DNA of 64,000 nucleotides. It comes from Pseudomonas alkylphenolica (GTDB lineage Bacteria; Pseudomonadota; Gammaproteobacteria; Pseudomonadales; Pseudomonadaceae). Below, piece by piece: positions 50,043-59,019 of this stretch. The notes under the pieces were generated by a model. It searched no databases and was not told where the DNA came from. It worked only from the letters and a program-made list of their open reading frames with translations. Where the stretch lies: positions 3,651,501 to 3,715,500 of the forward strand of contig NZ_CP009048.1 in NCBI RefSeq assembly GCF_000746525.1. Reading direction: 5' to 3'. Every line of letters begins with the position of its first letter. The stretch's first letter is position 1. The position numbers were made by a program, and so were the translations under genes.

Positions 50043-50324
50043 CTATTTAAGCTTGCGGCGAATACCCTGAATGCCAATCAACGGGATCACGGCAGCGCCA
50101 ATCACCAGCCACCAATCGGCATTGTCTCGAGTGAATGTTTCAACGGCAGCCAGATACAGGCCAACTGCTGTAGTACAGCTGCATGCGACAATCAGTACCA
50201 GCCATTTAACGCCGGTCATCGGCCCGAACAATGCATTTCGATGAGCAAAGCACAGCAACCAGAAGTACATCCAGATCACTGCACCGCTCATGTAAAAACC
50301 CAGGACCAACAGGTCCCCCACCAT
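50043..50324 (-). CDS. Small hypothetical membrane protein
   Basis: 93 residues from ATG 50324, which has GGAG five bases upstream; an ATG at 50339 is an alternative. Three hydrophobic segments (VIWMYFWLLCFA, WLVLIVACSCTTAVGLYL, WLVIGAAVIPLIGI) make an inner-membrane protein likely. No family recognised. Divergent from osmE. Confidence 0.5.
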   Translation of the reverse strand: MVGDLLVLGFYMSGAVIWMYFWLLCFAHRNALFGPMTGVKWLVLIVACSCTTAVGLYLAAVETFTRDNADWWLVIGAAVIPLIGIQGIRRKLK

Positions 50325-50444
50325 CCCTGCTCCGTGCATTTGAATCTCTCGCCCGCAAATTTGGCGCGCCTTGCGGCACTCGGCTTTACTTTAACTGATG
50401 TGCCCAGGCGTTTCTTTACGATGCTCACTTCCGGGAGCACTGCC

Positions 50445-50807
50445 ATGAACAAAGCTATCTTCGCGCTGGTCGCCATGCTATCGGCAGCAAGTGGCTGCGC
50501 TACTGACGCCTATGTCTATCGTGACCAGCCACTGGTTGCAAAGGTCGAGACAGGCATGGACAAAGAACGGGTCCAGAACATTGGCGGCAAGCCACTATCA
50601 GAAACCCAGCGTACCGTGGTACCCGGTACCTGTTTCGACTATATGCTCACCCAAGCCGGCAAAAAGCAGCCTTACCATGTCAGCTTCGATGGCGCGGGGA
50701 AAGTGGACCACACAAGTTTCATGACCTGCGCAGAATGGAGCCGCGCCCAGCAGAAGTCCAGGGAAGCGCCCAGCAACATGGGGGGCTACGGAGGATCGGG
50801 TTATTAG
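50445..50807 (+). CDS. osmE: OsmE-family osmotically inducible lipoprotein
   Basis: 120 residues from ATG 50445, behind GGGAG. Lipoprotein signal (LSAASGCATD), then the OsmE/SmpA core: VETGMDKERVQNIGGKPL, GTCFDYMLTQ, YHVSFDGAGKVDHTSFMTCAEWS, and a Gly-rich end. The family is a small outer-membrane lipoprotein induced by osmotic stress, often under RpoS. A longer frame from 50241 has no support. Confidence 0.85.
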   Translation: MNKAIFALVAMLSAASGCATDAYVYRDQPLVAKVETGMDKERVQNIGGKPLSETQRTVVPGTCFDYMLTQAGKKQPYHVSFDGAGKVDHTSFMTCAEWSRAQQKSREAPSNMGGYGGSGY

Positions 50808-50840
50808 CGCTGCTGTGCCAACATCAGGCTTCAACTACAA

Positions 50841-50865
50841 GCGAGCCCGCCAAGTGCGGGCTCGC
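50841..50865. terminator. Perfect hairpin between convergent osmE and kinase genes
   Basis: Ten-base arms GCGAGCCCGC and GCGGGCTCGC around CAAGT. No clear T-run follows on either strand, so it may stop transcription weakly or act as a barrier between the two units. Confidence 0.5.
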
Positions 50866-50901
50866 ATTGATCTGCCGAAACCAAGGTTTAACCGCAAGTT
50901 C

Positions 50902-52350
50902 TCAGCTCGCAACCTTGAAGCACAGACAAACACTGGTCCCCGCCTGCTCCTGGCTACTGAGACTGACCTCCCCGCCAAAGCGCTCCATGATCTGCTTGAC
51001 CATAATCAAACCGATTCCCAGCCCGCCCAGTTTGGTGGTGTAGAACGACTTGAAGGCCATCATTTCCTGCTGGCGGGTCATGCCTTTACCGCTGTCGTTG
51101 ATCGAGAGATAGAGCTTTTGCCCGTCTGCAGACAGGCTGGTGCTGATCGCCAGCCGGCCGCCATCGGGCATTGCTTCAATAGCATTGGCAATCACGCTGT
51201 TGAGCACCTGTGCAAGCAACAGTTGGTGACTCACCACCAGCGGCGTGGGCCCGGAATCAAACGCTACCTGGACTTTCGAGTAGGCTATCTGCTGCTCAAA
51301 GGCACTCAATACCGAATGAACCGCGCCGACCAGGTCAACCTGTTCCGACTCGCCGCGCAACGGTCGCAAACACAGCAGCAAATCCCTTACCCAGATCGAC
51401 ATGCGGTCAACCTGACTGACGATATCGGCAATATTTTTCGCGGCCGGTTGCCCCTCCATACTTTGCGCAAGCTCGGCGCTGGTGCGGATGCTTGCCAACG
51501 GGTTACGCATGCTATGCGCGACTGCGGTCGACATTTCCACCAGGCCGCCGTAGGTCTTGTTGGCCACCAGTTGATTCTGCTGGGAGGCCAGTAACTTCGA
51601 TGCGCGCCAGACGATCCAGAACAGCCCGAAGTAAATGCCCAGCCCGCCCAGCGCCGTGGCCATCCAGATCAAGCGAAAGCCCCGATTGACCCGCTCGATC
51701 AAGTCCACCGGTTCTTTATAAATTTCCACCATCGCCAGAACATTGCCTTGTTCGTCAATCAGCGGAATGTAGTTCTCGATAAAGAACTCCTGTGGAGGGT
51801 GGATAAACTGCTGCTCGATCCGCCCATCCTCAACTTCGTTATACCTCGCCGAAACGCGGCCCCTGGAGGTAAAAGCGGCCTCAAGTGCGGCATCCCCCAC
51901 AATCTTGCGCCCCACCAATATCGGATTGGTTGACCAGACAACCACCCTGTCGGGCGAATAGATGGTTGCCAACAGAATGTCCGGAAGGTGGGCGAGATGG
52001 TCGAGAAACTCGGAACGTGCACGCCCCCGGTTAAGCGCTGTTTCCTCGTTCAACATGCCATACACCGATGGCGCCAGCACCGCCCCCATCTGCATGCCCG
52101 AGAGGTCGTGATGGCGGATTTCGCCGACCGCCACCGCCTGAATGAACTGAGCCGACAACAGCGCATCGCGCTCGAGGCTTTCGTTCATCAGAAAACGCGT
52201 CGACAGCGAGCCGAGGCCAATGGCAACGGCGCCAATGATGAGAAAGCTGATGACCGAGAACCAACGCAACAGATCGAACTGCTCAGCGGAATCGCTTGAT
52301 GTAACGCTTCGAACAGGAAAGTATCTGGACCAGAATGACGCTGCATTCAT
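50902..52350 (-). CDS. Orphan sensor histidine kinase
   Basis: 482 residues. Two membrane segments (~30-55 and ~225-250) flank a periplasmic sensing region. The kinase part has AVAHSMRNPLASIRTS with the phospho-accepting His, NAIEAMPDGG (N box), NDSGKGMTRQ (G1) and GGLGIGLIMVKQIM (G2). No response regulator is adjacent, so its partner is elsewhere. The HPK4-like NPLASIR core suggests NtrB-type architecture. Signal unknown. Confidence 0.85.
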   Translation of the reverse strand: MNAASFWSRYFPVRSVTSSDSAEQFDLLRWFSVISFLIIGAVAIGLGSLSTRFLMNESLERDALLSAQFIQAVAVGEIRHHDLSGMQMGAVLAPSVYGMLNEETALNRGRARSEFLDHLAHLPDILLATIYSPDRVVVWSTNPILVGRKIVGDAALEAAFTSRGRVSARYNEVEDGRIEQQFIHPPQEFFIENYIPLIDEQGNVLAMVEIYKEPVDLIERVNRGFRLIWMATALGGLGIYFGLFWIVWRASKLLASQQNQLVANKTYGGLVEMSTAVAHSMRNPLASIRTSAELAQSMEGQPAAKNIADIVSQVDRMSIWVRDLLLCLRPLRGESEQVDLVGAVHSVLSAFEQQIAYSKVQVAFDSGPTPLVVSHQLLLAQVLNSVIANAIEAMPDGGRLAISTSLSADGQKLYLSINDSGKGMTRQQEMMAFKSFYTTKLGGLGIGLIMVKQIMERFGGEVSLSSQEQAGTSVCLCFKVAS

Positions 52351-52518
52351 AAAAGAGACTCGCCAAGTGTAAACAGCAACGATTACAACGTCCTTGATAG
52401 TCGGCGGTCCAGACAGACACCAACGCTATCTACACTTTAGCCGTACATTTCAGTGGCATCGACCAGTCCAGTGGAATGAATTGCCCTCTCCAGCCTGTAA
52501 AAAGAAGTGGTCCGGCTC

Positions 52519-52965
52519 CTAGTCCAGAGCGCCATTGAGCACTTCGTAAATAATGCCTGTCGCAATAGCGACCAGAATCAGATCCGTCCCGGCTTGCTGC
52601 CACTCGTAGCCATCGTAACGCGGCAGATGCCCCAACAGCCTGCCATCGAGCTTCTTCGCGATTCCAGGTGGCAAAGGCTTCCCTCGGGCTAAGTTCTTCT
52701 GGATGCCAGGAGGCAACGCAGCCCCAGGGCTCCAATAGTCACGGTAGCTCGTCAGCACACTGAGCACGCTGCCACGGTCAATGCTAGGCCCATGGCTCCA
52801 GTCGGAGGCCTTCTCTTTGCCCTGGCCGCTGTGGCCCTGGGCTTTTTGCGAATTACCCTTGCCGTTCCCTTGGCCATTTCCACCCGGGTCGGCCAACGCA
52901 CCAGCAGATCCTGCTACGAGTGCGAGGCTGGTAAGTACCGCTATCACTGACTTGGGTCTGAACAT
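52519..52965 (-). CDS. CigR/RcnB-like secreted protein
   Basis: 148 residues with signal peptide (LALVAGSAGALA). A Gly/Lys/Gln/Asn-rich linker is followed by the domain LPPGIQKNLARGKPLPPGIAKKL, which is characteristic of CigR-type (RcnB family) proteins, and a C-terminal helix (DLILVAIATGIIYEVLNGAL). Role in Pseudomonas unknown; RcnB is periplasmic and involved in metal homeostasis in E. coli. Confidence 0.75.
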   Translation of the reverse strand: MFRPKSVIAVLTSLALVAGSAGALADPGGNGQGNGKGNSQKAQGHSGQGKEKASDWSHGPSIDRGSVLSVLTSYRDYWSPGAALPPGIQKNLARGKPLPPGIAKKLDGRLLGHLPRYDGYEWQQAGTDLILVAIATGIIYEVLNGALD

Positions 52966-53080
52966 TTACGTTCTCTCGGAAAGGGAATGTTCCCTGCAAT
53001 GTAGATGATACTGACTAGAAAAGTTCACTCCCAGGCAAATGCCGAAGCATCAGCAATAGTCTCTTATCGCCAGGCATGAA

Positions 53081-53102
53081 AGCCCAGCGCGAAGGCTGGG
53101 CT
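53081..53102 (-). terminator. Terminator of the small gene at 53107
   Basis: AGCCCAGC and GCTGGGCT arms around GCGAAG, five bases after the stop, with only a short T stretch on the minus strand. Near-identical in sequence to the hairpins at 53416 and 55904. Confidence 0.55.
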
Positions 53103-53106
53103 GAGG

Positions 53107-53298
53107 TTATTTTCTGTTTTCCATCATCTTGTCGGCAAGCGCCTTGGCCCGTTCAATCAGCAGATTTTGCCTGTCTTCGTGAGTGGCTCCTCCTACAACC
53201 GGTGCAGTCAGATTGCTTTCCGCAATCAACGCAGCGCAGAAGTACTGATCCCAAACGGCTTGCGCCGGCGACGGTTGATTCAGCTGGTCGGTATCCAT
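53107..53298 (-). CDS. Small hypothetical protein
   Basis: 63 residues from ATG 53298, behind AGAAGGAG. Soluble and helical (DRQNLLIERAKALADKMME) with one Cys. No family recognised. A terminator hairpin follows directly. Confidence 0.55.
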   Translation of the reverse strand: MDTDQLNQPSPAQAVWDQYFCAALIAESNLTAPVVGGATHEDRQNLLIERAKALADKMMENRK

Positions 53299-53415
53299 GT
53301 GCGGCTCCTTCTGATGAGGTAGCACTGCTATTTTACGCCTGGATTGCGAGTAACCCGCGGTGCTGGAGATAGTCGGCGAACTGTGCGGGGTTCGGGAATT
53401 GAGGGCGTCAGATGT

Positions 53416-53439
53416 AAAAAGCCCAGCGCGGGGCCGGGC
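53416..53439 (-). terminator. Terminator of the Gly-rich protein gene
   Basis: On the minus strand, GCCCGGC and GCTGGGC arms around CCCGC (one mismatch), followed by five T residues. Confidence 0.7.
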
Positions 53440-53486
53440 TTCAATGAAGTGTTCAGATCGACATGGCTACTCAAGAGCCAAAGGTA

Positions 53487-53924
53487 TCACCGGTCATTTT
53501 TCGAGGACGATCTGACCGCGTTGCTCAGCCCTTTCGCATTGTGATCACCCGGTGTGGTAGATGATACTGCGGTTGACTTGGACAAGCCGCGGGTGTCCTT
53601 GGAATGAGCAATGCCGGAAGTGGCGGTACCATGGCCATTATCGTCGTTGCGATTGCTGCCGTAGTGGTTACCACTTACGCCGTGATCTCGCGTCGCCTTA
53701 CCGGAATGATCGCCTGCAAAACCGCCACCATTGCTTTTACCACCATGGCCGCCATTTCCTGCGCCCATGCCGCCACCATGTCCACCGCCATTTCCACCAC
53801 CGTGGCCACCACCGCCCCCGTTACCCTTTGCATACGCTGAGCCGATAGGAGAAATATCGGCCGGCAACAGCGCTGTAGTTCCCAGCAGAAATGCACAGGC
53901 AAGCACGGCCATGGTTTTCTTCAT
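53487..53924 (-). CDS. Gly/His-rich secreted protein
   Basis: 145 residues with a signal peptide (VLACAFLLGTTALLPA). Residues ~33-70 are a low-complexity GGGHGG region; the rest is rich in Ser, Asn, His and Asp. No known fold. Such tails may bind metal or form a matrix, but nothing here proves it. A terminator follows. Confidence 0.6.
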   Translation of the reverse strand: MKKTMAVLACAFLLGTTALLPADISPIGSAYAKGNGGGGGHGGGNGGGHGGGMGAGNGGHGGKSNGGGFAGDHSGKATRDHGVSGNHYGSNRNDDNGHGTATSGIAHSKDTRGLSKSTAVSSTTPGDHNAKGLSNAVRSSSKNDR

Positions 53925-54457
53925 TTTTTGTACGGCTCCACAGGTAGGATTGAGTATCAGCTAAGACCTGCCACACCCCATGAAGTTCTTGAGCTGCCGA
54001 CGAAATGCACTATTCGAAAACCGCAGATCAGCTGCCTGCAAATTCCGAAGCTACCCGCATAAGATCAAACACTTGTTAATCATTACCTCGCTTAGCTAAA
54101 AACAAACTAACTCACCGTCCGAAATCCCAATCTTCAAGCACATTAGCGAGCATAATGTTTGGCCATTGAGCTGCTCACACACCGTCCTCTCGGGGCGATA
54201 ACTTAGTCGCACTTCCAGCTATAAGCATTGGAGAATATATTTTGCACGCTTGAAATAGCGGTGCGTTCCGTGGCTACTAATGCCCACTCAATTCAATCAT
54301 CAACAATTGAGTTGAGCGGGCGAGATTCTACTTTTGCTGTCGTGTGCATGAGGTCATTAGTAAGCGTGTGCAACAAGGGTTGGCGAACAACGGGGGCACT
54401 GGCCAAGCGCCGCGCGTACCCCTGTATAAAACTGTACTCACGCACAGGAAGACGATC
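53925..54457. other. Gene-free AT-rich gap
   Basis: About 530 bases between the Gly-rich gene and the universal stress gene. Frames here are short and have no ribosome sites or family-like content. The region should hold the divergent promoters for both genes; I see no clear operator or repeat. Confidence 0.5.
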
Positions 54458-55399
54458 ATGCACACAGTTCGCAGCAGCTTGGTGGTGGTGGATTCGCATA
54501 AGTCCACGGATCAGATCCTGAACCGAGCCAGAATGATTGCCAGTGCTACTCAGTCGCACTTGCACCTGTTGGTTTGTTGCAAAGGCAATCATCACTCTGC
54601 CTACTTGAACGACATGCAGAGTTCTATGGAAAATGAGGGCTATAGCATCAGCGTTCAACAGGCCTGGCATGGCAGCTCACACAAAACCATCATCGCCGCT
54701 CAACAAGCGCAAGGCTGCGGACTTGTAATCACCCAGCACCTACCCGATAAGCCACTGATGAAGCCACTTCTCACCCCTGAGGACTGGAAACTACTGCGGT
54801 ACTGCCCCAGCCCGGTGCTCATGGTAAAAACAGCCAGGCCCTGGACCGGTAGCACCATTCTTGCGGCCGTCGATGTCGGTAATAATGACGTGGAGCATCG
54901 GGTCCTTCATTCTGGCATTGTCAGCCACGGATACGACATCGCGCAACTGGCCGGCGGCGCTCTACACATGATGAGCGCCCACCCCTACCCCATGCTCTCG
55001 GCGAGCGACCCGATGTTTCAAATCAAAGAGAGCATTCAGGCTTTCTATAGCGAGCAATGCAAGAAGTTCCAGGCCGAATTCCACATCAGCGACGAACACC
55101 TGCATATCGAGGAAGGCCCGGCAGAGGTGCTCATCCCGTACTTGGCGCACAAACTCGAAGCGGCGCTAACGGTGATCGGCAGCGTAGCCCGTACCGGACT
55201 CAGCGGCGCCTTGATCGGCAACACCGCCGAAATGATTCTGGACACACTCGACTGCGACATACTGGTACTCAAACCGGACGACATTATCACTCACCTGGAA
55301 GAACTGGCTGCCCCACCGTCAAGTCTATCGGCCGATATTGCCGCGTCCTCCTGGCCCTATAACCATCACAATCATCATCACCATCGTCGAGATTCGTAG
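54458..55399 (+). CDS. Universal stress protein, tandem Usp domains
   Basis: 313 residues from ATG 54458, behind CAGGAAG. Two Usp domains: residues ~1-128 (SSLVVVDSHKSTDQILNRARMIA) and ~130-280 (STILAAVDVGNN), the second with an ATP-loop-like GSVARTGLSGALIGNTAE. This is the layout of UspE. The last 13 residues form an unusual His-rich tail (YNHHNHHHHRRDS). UspE-type proteins act in stationary-phase and anaerobic stress. Confidence 0.85.
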   Translation: MHTVRSSLVVVDSHKSTDQILNRARMIASATQSHLHLLVCCKGNHHSAYLNDMQSSMENEGYSISVQQAWHGSSHKTIIAAQQAQGCGLVITQHLPDKPLMKPLLTPEDWKLLRYCPSPVLMVKTARPWTGSTILAAVDVGNNDVEHRVLHSGIVSHGYDIAQLAGGALHMMSAHPYPMLSASDPMFQIKESIQAFYSEQCKKFQAEFHISDEHLHIEEGPAEVLIPYLAHKLEAALTVIGSVARTGLSGALIGNTAEMILDTLDCDILVLKPDDIITHLEELAAPPSSLSADIAASSWPYNHHNHHHHRRDS

Positions 55400-55423
55400 C
55401 CGTAAGTTAACGTTCCCGGTCTG

Positions 55424-55822
55424 TCAGCTAGCTTTCCGCCACTCAACGGCAACAGCAATACCCGCCAGCAAGATAGCCAGCGTGTATGCAAAAAGGCCGA
55501 GATTAACCCCCAGGATCATTTTCTCTGAGCCGTCCGAGAGCACCATCGAACCACCGTATCCATCCCGGAGCCAGTAAGCCATCAAGAACCCACCGGTTAC
55601 GAACACAGTGAGCAGGCTCGCCAGTTTGAGGTTATCTTTGCCCCACACAAGCCAGACACTGAAAGCGCCAAGCGCCGTGTTCGTAAATAACTGCCAAGTT
55701 TCATGCAGCCGAGCGTGTGGCGCCCAAGCCTGGTTGAAAACATGAGTGTCGTTGATCTCAAGGACCGGTACGACCACGGCGTAAAAGACGATTCCAACTG
55801 TCACCAACAGCTTCGCAAGCAT
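55424..55822 (-). CDS. Hypothetical four-helix membrane protein
   Basis: 132 residues from ATG 55822, immediately behind AGGAGG. Four hydrophobic helices with LLVTVGIVFYAVVVPVLEIND and a HETWQLFTNTALG loop. No family recognised with confidence. Convergent with the Usp gene. Confidence 0.6.
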   Translation of the reverse strand: MLAKLLVTVGIVFYAVVVPVLEINDTHVFNQAWAPHARLHETWQLFTNTALGAFSVWLVWGKDNLKLASLLTVFVTGGFLMAYWLRDGYGGSMVLSDGSEKMILGVNLGLFAYTLAILLAGIAVAVEWRKAS

Positions 55823-55903
55823 ACGCAACCTCCTTGTTCGTGATTTGGGCGTTATCTGCCCTTCCCAGCACTGTAGCGTGGTGTTCACAGGTGATCCAGA
55901 TAC

Positions 55904-55928
55904 AAAAAGCCCAGCGCGGGGCTGGGCT
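55904..55928 (-). terminator. Terminator of the lipoprotein gene at 56035
   Basis: GCCCAGC and GCTGGGC arms around CCCGC, then five T residues on the minus strand. It lies 107 bases after the stop of the lipoprotein frame, but only seven bases after the end of a second open frame (55935-56183). Confidence 0.7.
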
Positions 55929-56034
55929 TCTCGGCTACTGCTGGCGCACGCCTAAAATGGTGGCGCCCGCTACGCCCATGAACGGATTCAACCATGCCCT
56001 CCTGTTGCCTTCGTAAGTTATCTCTAACCACAAC

Positions 56035-56403
56035 TTATGTTCTTGAACACACATACGCGGCATCGAGAAGCCTTCCATGGTCATACCAGGCATCTCTTTG
56101 GTAGGCGGAATATTGATACTGACTCCCGGAACCGTAGACCTCAACAAGGCCACTTGCTTTATCTGGGTTGGTATTTTCAACAAATAGCTTGAGCGAGTTG
56201 TTCTCCTTTACCACGTACGTACTTGAACTCCCTCGAAGTTCATCTTGAACGCACACCATATAATCTGGCGGACTCTTCGCGATAGTACCAGAGATATGAT
56301 CATGGCCAATGCGGACATCAGGATTCTGGGCGCAACCAGCCAGGAAAAAAGTCATCAAAAAAGACACTGCCACTCCACGGATGACCGACCTTGAGCTCTT
56401 CAT
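56035..56403 (-). CDS. Small lipoprotein
   Basis: 122 residues from ATG 56403, behind GGAGGTG. Lipoprotein signal SFLMTFFLAGCAQ with lipidated Cys at about residue 24. The mature part has SPPDYMVCVQDEL and ends in DAAYVCSRT, so one disulfide is possible. No family recognised. A second reading frame stays open from 56183 to 55935, right up to the terminator, so a frameshift near the 3' end cannot be excluded. Confidence 0.6.
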   Translation of the reverse strand: MKSSRSVIRGVAVSFLMTFFLAGCAQNPDVRIGHDHISGTIAKSPPDYMVCVQDELRGSSSTYVVKENNSLKLFVENTNPDKASGLVEVYGSGSQYQYSAYQRDAWYDHGRLLDAAYVCSRT

Positions 56404-56573
56404 GCGACACCTCCGACCACCCCCGTTAAAAACCATGGATAGTTTCGGATGAGAAAAGCCCTTTTTAATTATAGCCACACTGAATATCGAGACACTGCAT
56501 CACCTGCAAATACTAGCCCCGTTGGAAACAGGAAAGTATTCTAGTTAGCTATATTTACTACTCTGAATCTGAA

Positions 56574-56933
56574 TTAGGTAGGAGGAGGTTGAATGAAACA
56601 AGTCATCAGCATGAGCCAGGCGCGGCGTTGCTCGTCCATCTGATGGATCAGTTGCCACATCTCTTTGTTCGCGTCGTGACGTTTCTTCAGACGCTTTTGG
56701 GTCAACTGCCCTTTGCCCATCAGCTTGAACAGCTCGGTGTGGTAGTGAACGAAAAGCACAACGGGCGGGATGGGGCCGCCTCGGCCCGTTTTCACCGACC
56801 AGTCGACGAGGTCATCTCGACCCTTTACGGCCGACTCCTTCACCATTTTTGCCATCGCTCTTCGGTGTTGGTATCGGCTTTGAACCCAGATTCCGGCAAA
56901 CGAGCTTGCTGAACCTACTAATGCCCCAATCAA
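56574..56933 (-). CDS. Hypothetical membrane protein, possibly frameshifted at its N-terminus
   Basis: About 119 residues with one membrane segment (LIGALVGSASSFAGIWV) and a basic helical remainder. The only available start in frame is TTG at 56933. A better start, ATG 56991 with MAKSSFHQERV, lies in another frame, and removing one A near 56958 would join the two. That suggests a frameshifted gene, in keeping with the decayed state of this region. Function unknown. Confidence 0.4.
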   Translation of the reverse strand: MIGALVGSASSFAGIWVQSRYQHRRAMAKMVKESAVKGRDDLVDWSVKTGRGGPIPPVVLFVHYHTELFKLMGKGQLTQKRLKKRHDANKEMWQLIHQMDEQRRAWLMLMTCFIQPPPT

Positions 56934-57339
56934 ACCAACGGCCCAGGCTTCTATAAATCACTCTTTCTTGATGGAAGCTAGATTTTGCCATCACGCGGCC
57001 GCCAGCAGGAAAACCCTAAATCTCCCCACATCTCAAGCCCGCGTTAGACCCTTTTTCAGAAGCTTCAACCTGCCCGACTTAGACGAATGTACCTGAAGGC
57101 AATAAGAGCCAGATTTGGCAACGCCATGATTGCGAGCATCCCCCAAATACCTACTACACCAGCACCATAAAGGCCTCAGCCTACAGCAGCTGGCAGATAT
57201 TGGAGCAGCACACCTGGTGACGACCATTTTCCCTTGGCTTTCATTCTATATCCCTGGATGGCTTCATAAATTCACACTCAGTGTACAGCCCGCCGACATG
57301 CGCGGGCGAGGATCTGCCGCCATACGCGGCGTGGAGCCC

Positions 57340-57560
57340 ATCCCATGGAAACCGAAATTCTCTCGGAGAAAGGACTGGCCGAGCTGACCGTCTACAAGGC
57401 CAGGGGCTATCGAGGGTGACTACCTGATTGTCAGCGATAGAGGAAAAGGATGTCAGCCTCAATGCTGCGCAACCGTTGGGACGACGCGAGAGACCTTGCC
57501 AAATCGGCTGCACTGGAGGATGGCGATTGCCTGCTCGCAACCCGGACCAGTTCGTCTCCC
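57340..57560 (+). pseudogene. Integrase fragment (remnant A)
   Basis: Degenerate copy of part of the integrase at 59590-59870. Stretches such as ATGTCAGCCTCAATGCTGCG, CGTTGGGACGACGC and GGCGATTGCCTGCTCG align base for base with the second copy, but the frame is broken and both ends are lost. It merges directly into the LexA box and coiled-coil gene that follow. Confidence 0.6.
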
Positions 57561-57589
57561 CGAGCTGGCCAGATTCACCCTGCCCCGAA

Positions 57590-57609
57590 TACTGTACATT
57601 CAAACAGTA
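57590..57609 (+). promoter_or_regulatory. LexA (SOS) box A
   Basis: TACTGTACATTCAAACAGTA fits the CTG-N10-CAG LexA pattern with TA on both sides. It ends 15 bases before the ATG of the coiled-coil gene at 57625. Confidence 0.7.
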
Positions 57610-57624
57610 TCAGCAGGTGACATC

Positions 57625-57870
57625 ATGATCATCGACGACGACAGCTTTTCGCTGGACATGCCCACGCCCATGGAGATGCTTGAGCAACACGCACTCCTCC
57701 TCCAGGGAGAGAATGAGCAGCTGCAGCACGACCTCTCCCGGGCACGGAAGAACATTGAGAAGCTGGTGGTGATCAACCTCGGTCAGGCCGAGCAGGTCGC
57801 GCAATTGAACGGCAGGGTCAAGCAGCTCACTCGGGACCTATCCAGCGCTACGTGGAAATCACGGACCTGA
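57625..57870 (+). CDS. Small SOS-box-linked coiled-coil protein, copy A (3' frameshift)
   Basis: 81 residues as read, nearly all coiled coil (LLLQGENEQLQHDLSRARKNIEKL, QVAQLNGRVKQLTRDL). It is a clear paralogue of 60437-60742: the openings MIIDDDSFSLDMPTPMEML and MIIEDDSFALGLPTPVEML match almost residue for residue. Near 57851 the frame slips: a second frame gives YVEITDLKSQQ, which aligns with VENTELTNR of copy B and would end at 57905. Function unknown; the LexA box suggests DNA-damage control. Confidence 0.6.
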   Translation: MIIDDDSFSLDMPTPMEMLEQHALLLQGENEQLQHDLSRARKNIEKLVVINLGQAEQVAQLNGRVKQLTRDLSSATWKSRT

Positions 57871-57893
57871 AGAGTCAACAGCTGACTGGCCGC

Positions 57894-58004
57894 TCATCCA
57901 CCTGAGGCGGCACGGCCTTTGGACTCGTTGTATCGGTAGAGCGCACCCATCGCCTGCCGCGTCAGCGGCTCACCAGCGGCGATCTTTTCGTTCAGGTCAT
58001 CCAT
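57894..58004 (-). CDS. Small ORF, 36 residues
   Basis: ATG 58004 is preceded by CAGGGAGC. The peptide starts MDDLNEKIAAGEPLTRQAM and ends in YNESKGRAASGG. Short and helical with good codon use, and of the kind seen in phage or island DNA. No family recognised. Confidence 0.4.
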   Translation of the reverse strand: MDDLNEKIAAGEPLTRQAMGALYRYNESKGRAASGG

Positions 58005-58460
58005 GATTCAGCTCCCTGTTAATTGGTCAGGGCAGTATAGGTCGCCTCGCAGACAGTACCAACCGTGCAAATTTGGTCGACAGCCCGCGAGAGAAAATGG
58101 CGGAAATTTACTATTAGCACAGTGCATCTCTTATAAAAAATAGAAGCTCATAAAGAGTATCGTCACCCTTAGATTTATCGCGAAATACTGGAAATTTCGC
58201 TCGACGCACTCCCCCATTAAAGCGCAAAGTGAAACTTCTCCGACTCTTCGAATAAGAAATAAATTGTAACAAAGACCTCTTGAAATATTCTAAACACCAA
58301 GAAACCAACATTTACTGCGCAAAAATGAGAAACCTTGCCTTTTATAGCTGGATGGAAACCCAGTTCATTAAAGCCCCACCCAATGGTAACGTATGCTTTC
58401 GCATTGCTCAGCACAAGAAACAACATGAGCAAACTTGTTGGTTGAATAAAGGATTAACGA
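58005..58460. other. AT-rich gap without a confident gene
   Basis: Lower GC than its surroundings. A minus-strand frame (58217-58432) would encode a hydrophobic 71-residue peptide, but it lacks a ribosome site. I see no repeat or RNA gene here. Confidence 0.4.
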
Positions 58461-58769
58461 ATGACTATCGAGCGAGAGATTTTCTCGGCCCTTATCGCGC
58501 AGAACGCTTTCCAAGGTGAAAAGCCGAGCGTACAAAGCTACGCCCAGCTAGCCGTCGACAAGGGATTTAGAGCGCTTTCGTCAAGGCAACAGGCAGTGGT
58601 AAGCCCCTTCCTGCAAAAAAAATGCGAGGGTATGAAAAAACCAAATGAAAAACATAACAACTGCCAAAATATTATAGGCGGTCGTGAATTGGTTACAGCC
58701 CTTGAGAAGTCCGAGCATTACAAAGGATGGCGCTGCGAGAGCTGCCGAAGCGCATCTGAAAAACAATAA
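58461..58769 (+). CDS. Small Cys-containing hypothetical protein of accessory type
   Basis: 102 residues from ATG 58461, behind AAGGATT. Opens MTIEREIFSALIAQNAFQGE. Four Cys residues are placed as KKCEG, NNCQN and WRCESCRS, which could bind zinc. Lower GC than the core genes and set among integrase remnants, so probably acquired. No function known. Confidence 0.55.
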   Translation: MTIEREIFSALIAQNAFQGEKPSVQSYAQLAVDKGFRALSSRQQAVVSPFLQKKCEGMKKPNEKHNNCQNIIGGRELVTALEKSEHYKGWRCESCRSASEKQ

Positions 58770-58856
58770 AGGGCTCCAAAGAGAGCAATAACCTAAAAAC
58801 CTATAAAAACAACCAGAAAAATTACTATTGCTCTCGCTACTCCTGAACGTTATTGC

Positions 58857-58894
58857 AGCAGGCCACCACAGGCCTGCTCGCAGGTCTTTTTTTT
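58857..58894 (+). terminator. Rho-independent terminator
   Basis: AGCAGGCC and GGCCTGCT arms around ACCACA, then CGCAGGTC and eight T residues. About 90 bases after the Cys-containing small gene. Confidence 0.75.
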
Positions 58895-59019
58895 CTTTAG
58901 GCCCTGATCAATACCCCCATCAAATCGCCGCTCACTCGTCACGCACTTGAGCACTTCGGAAAAATTTTGCACTTCGCAGCCGAATCCTTCTGCGTGTCTA
59001 ATTTTTTAAGGAGAAAACA

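Noticed and set aside
55935..56183. An 82-codon minus-strand frame overlapping the lipoprotein end
   Set aside because: No start signal of its own; kept only as a hint of a possible 3' frameshift in the lipoprotein gene because it runs to the terminator.
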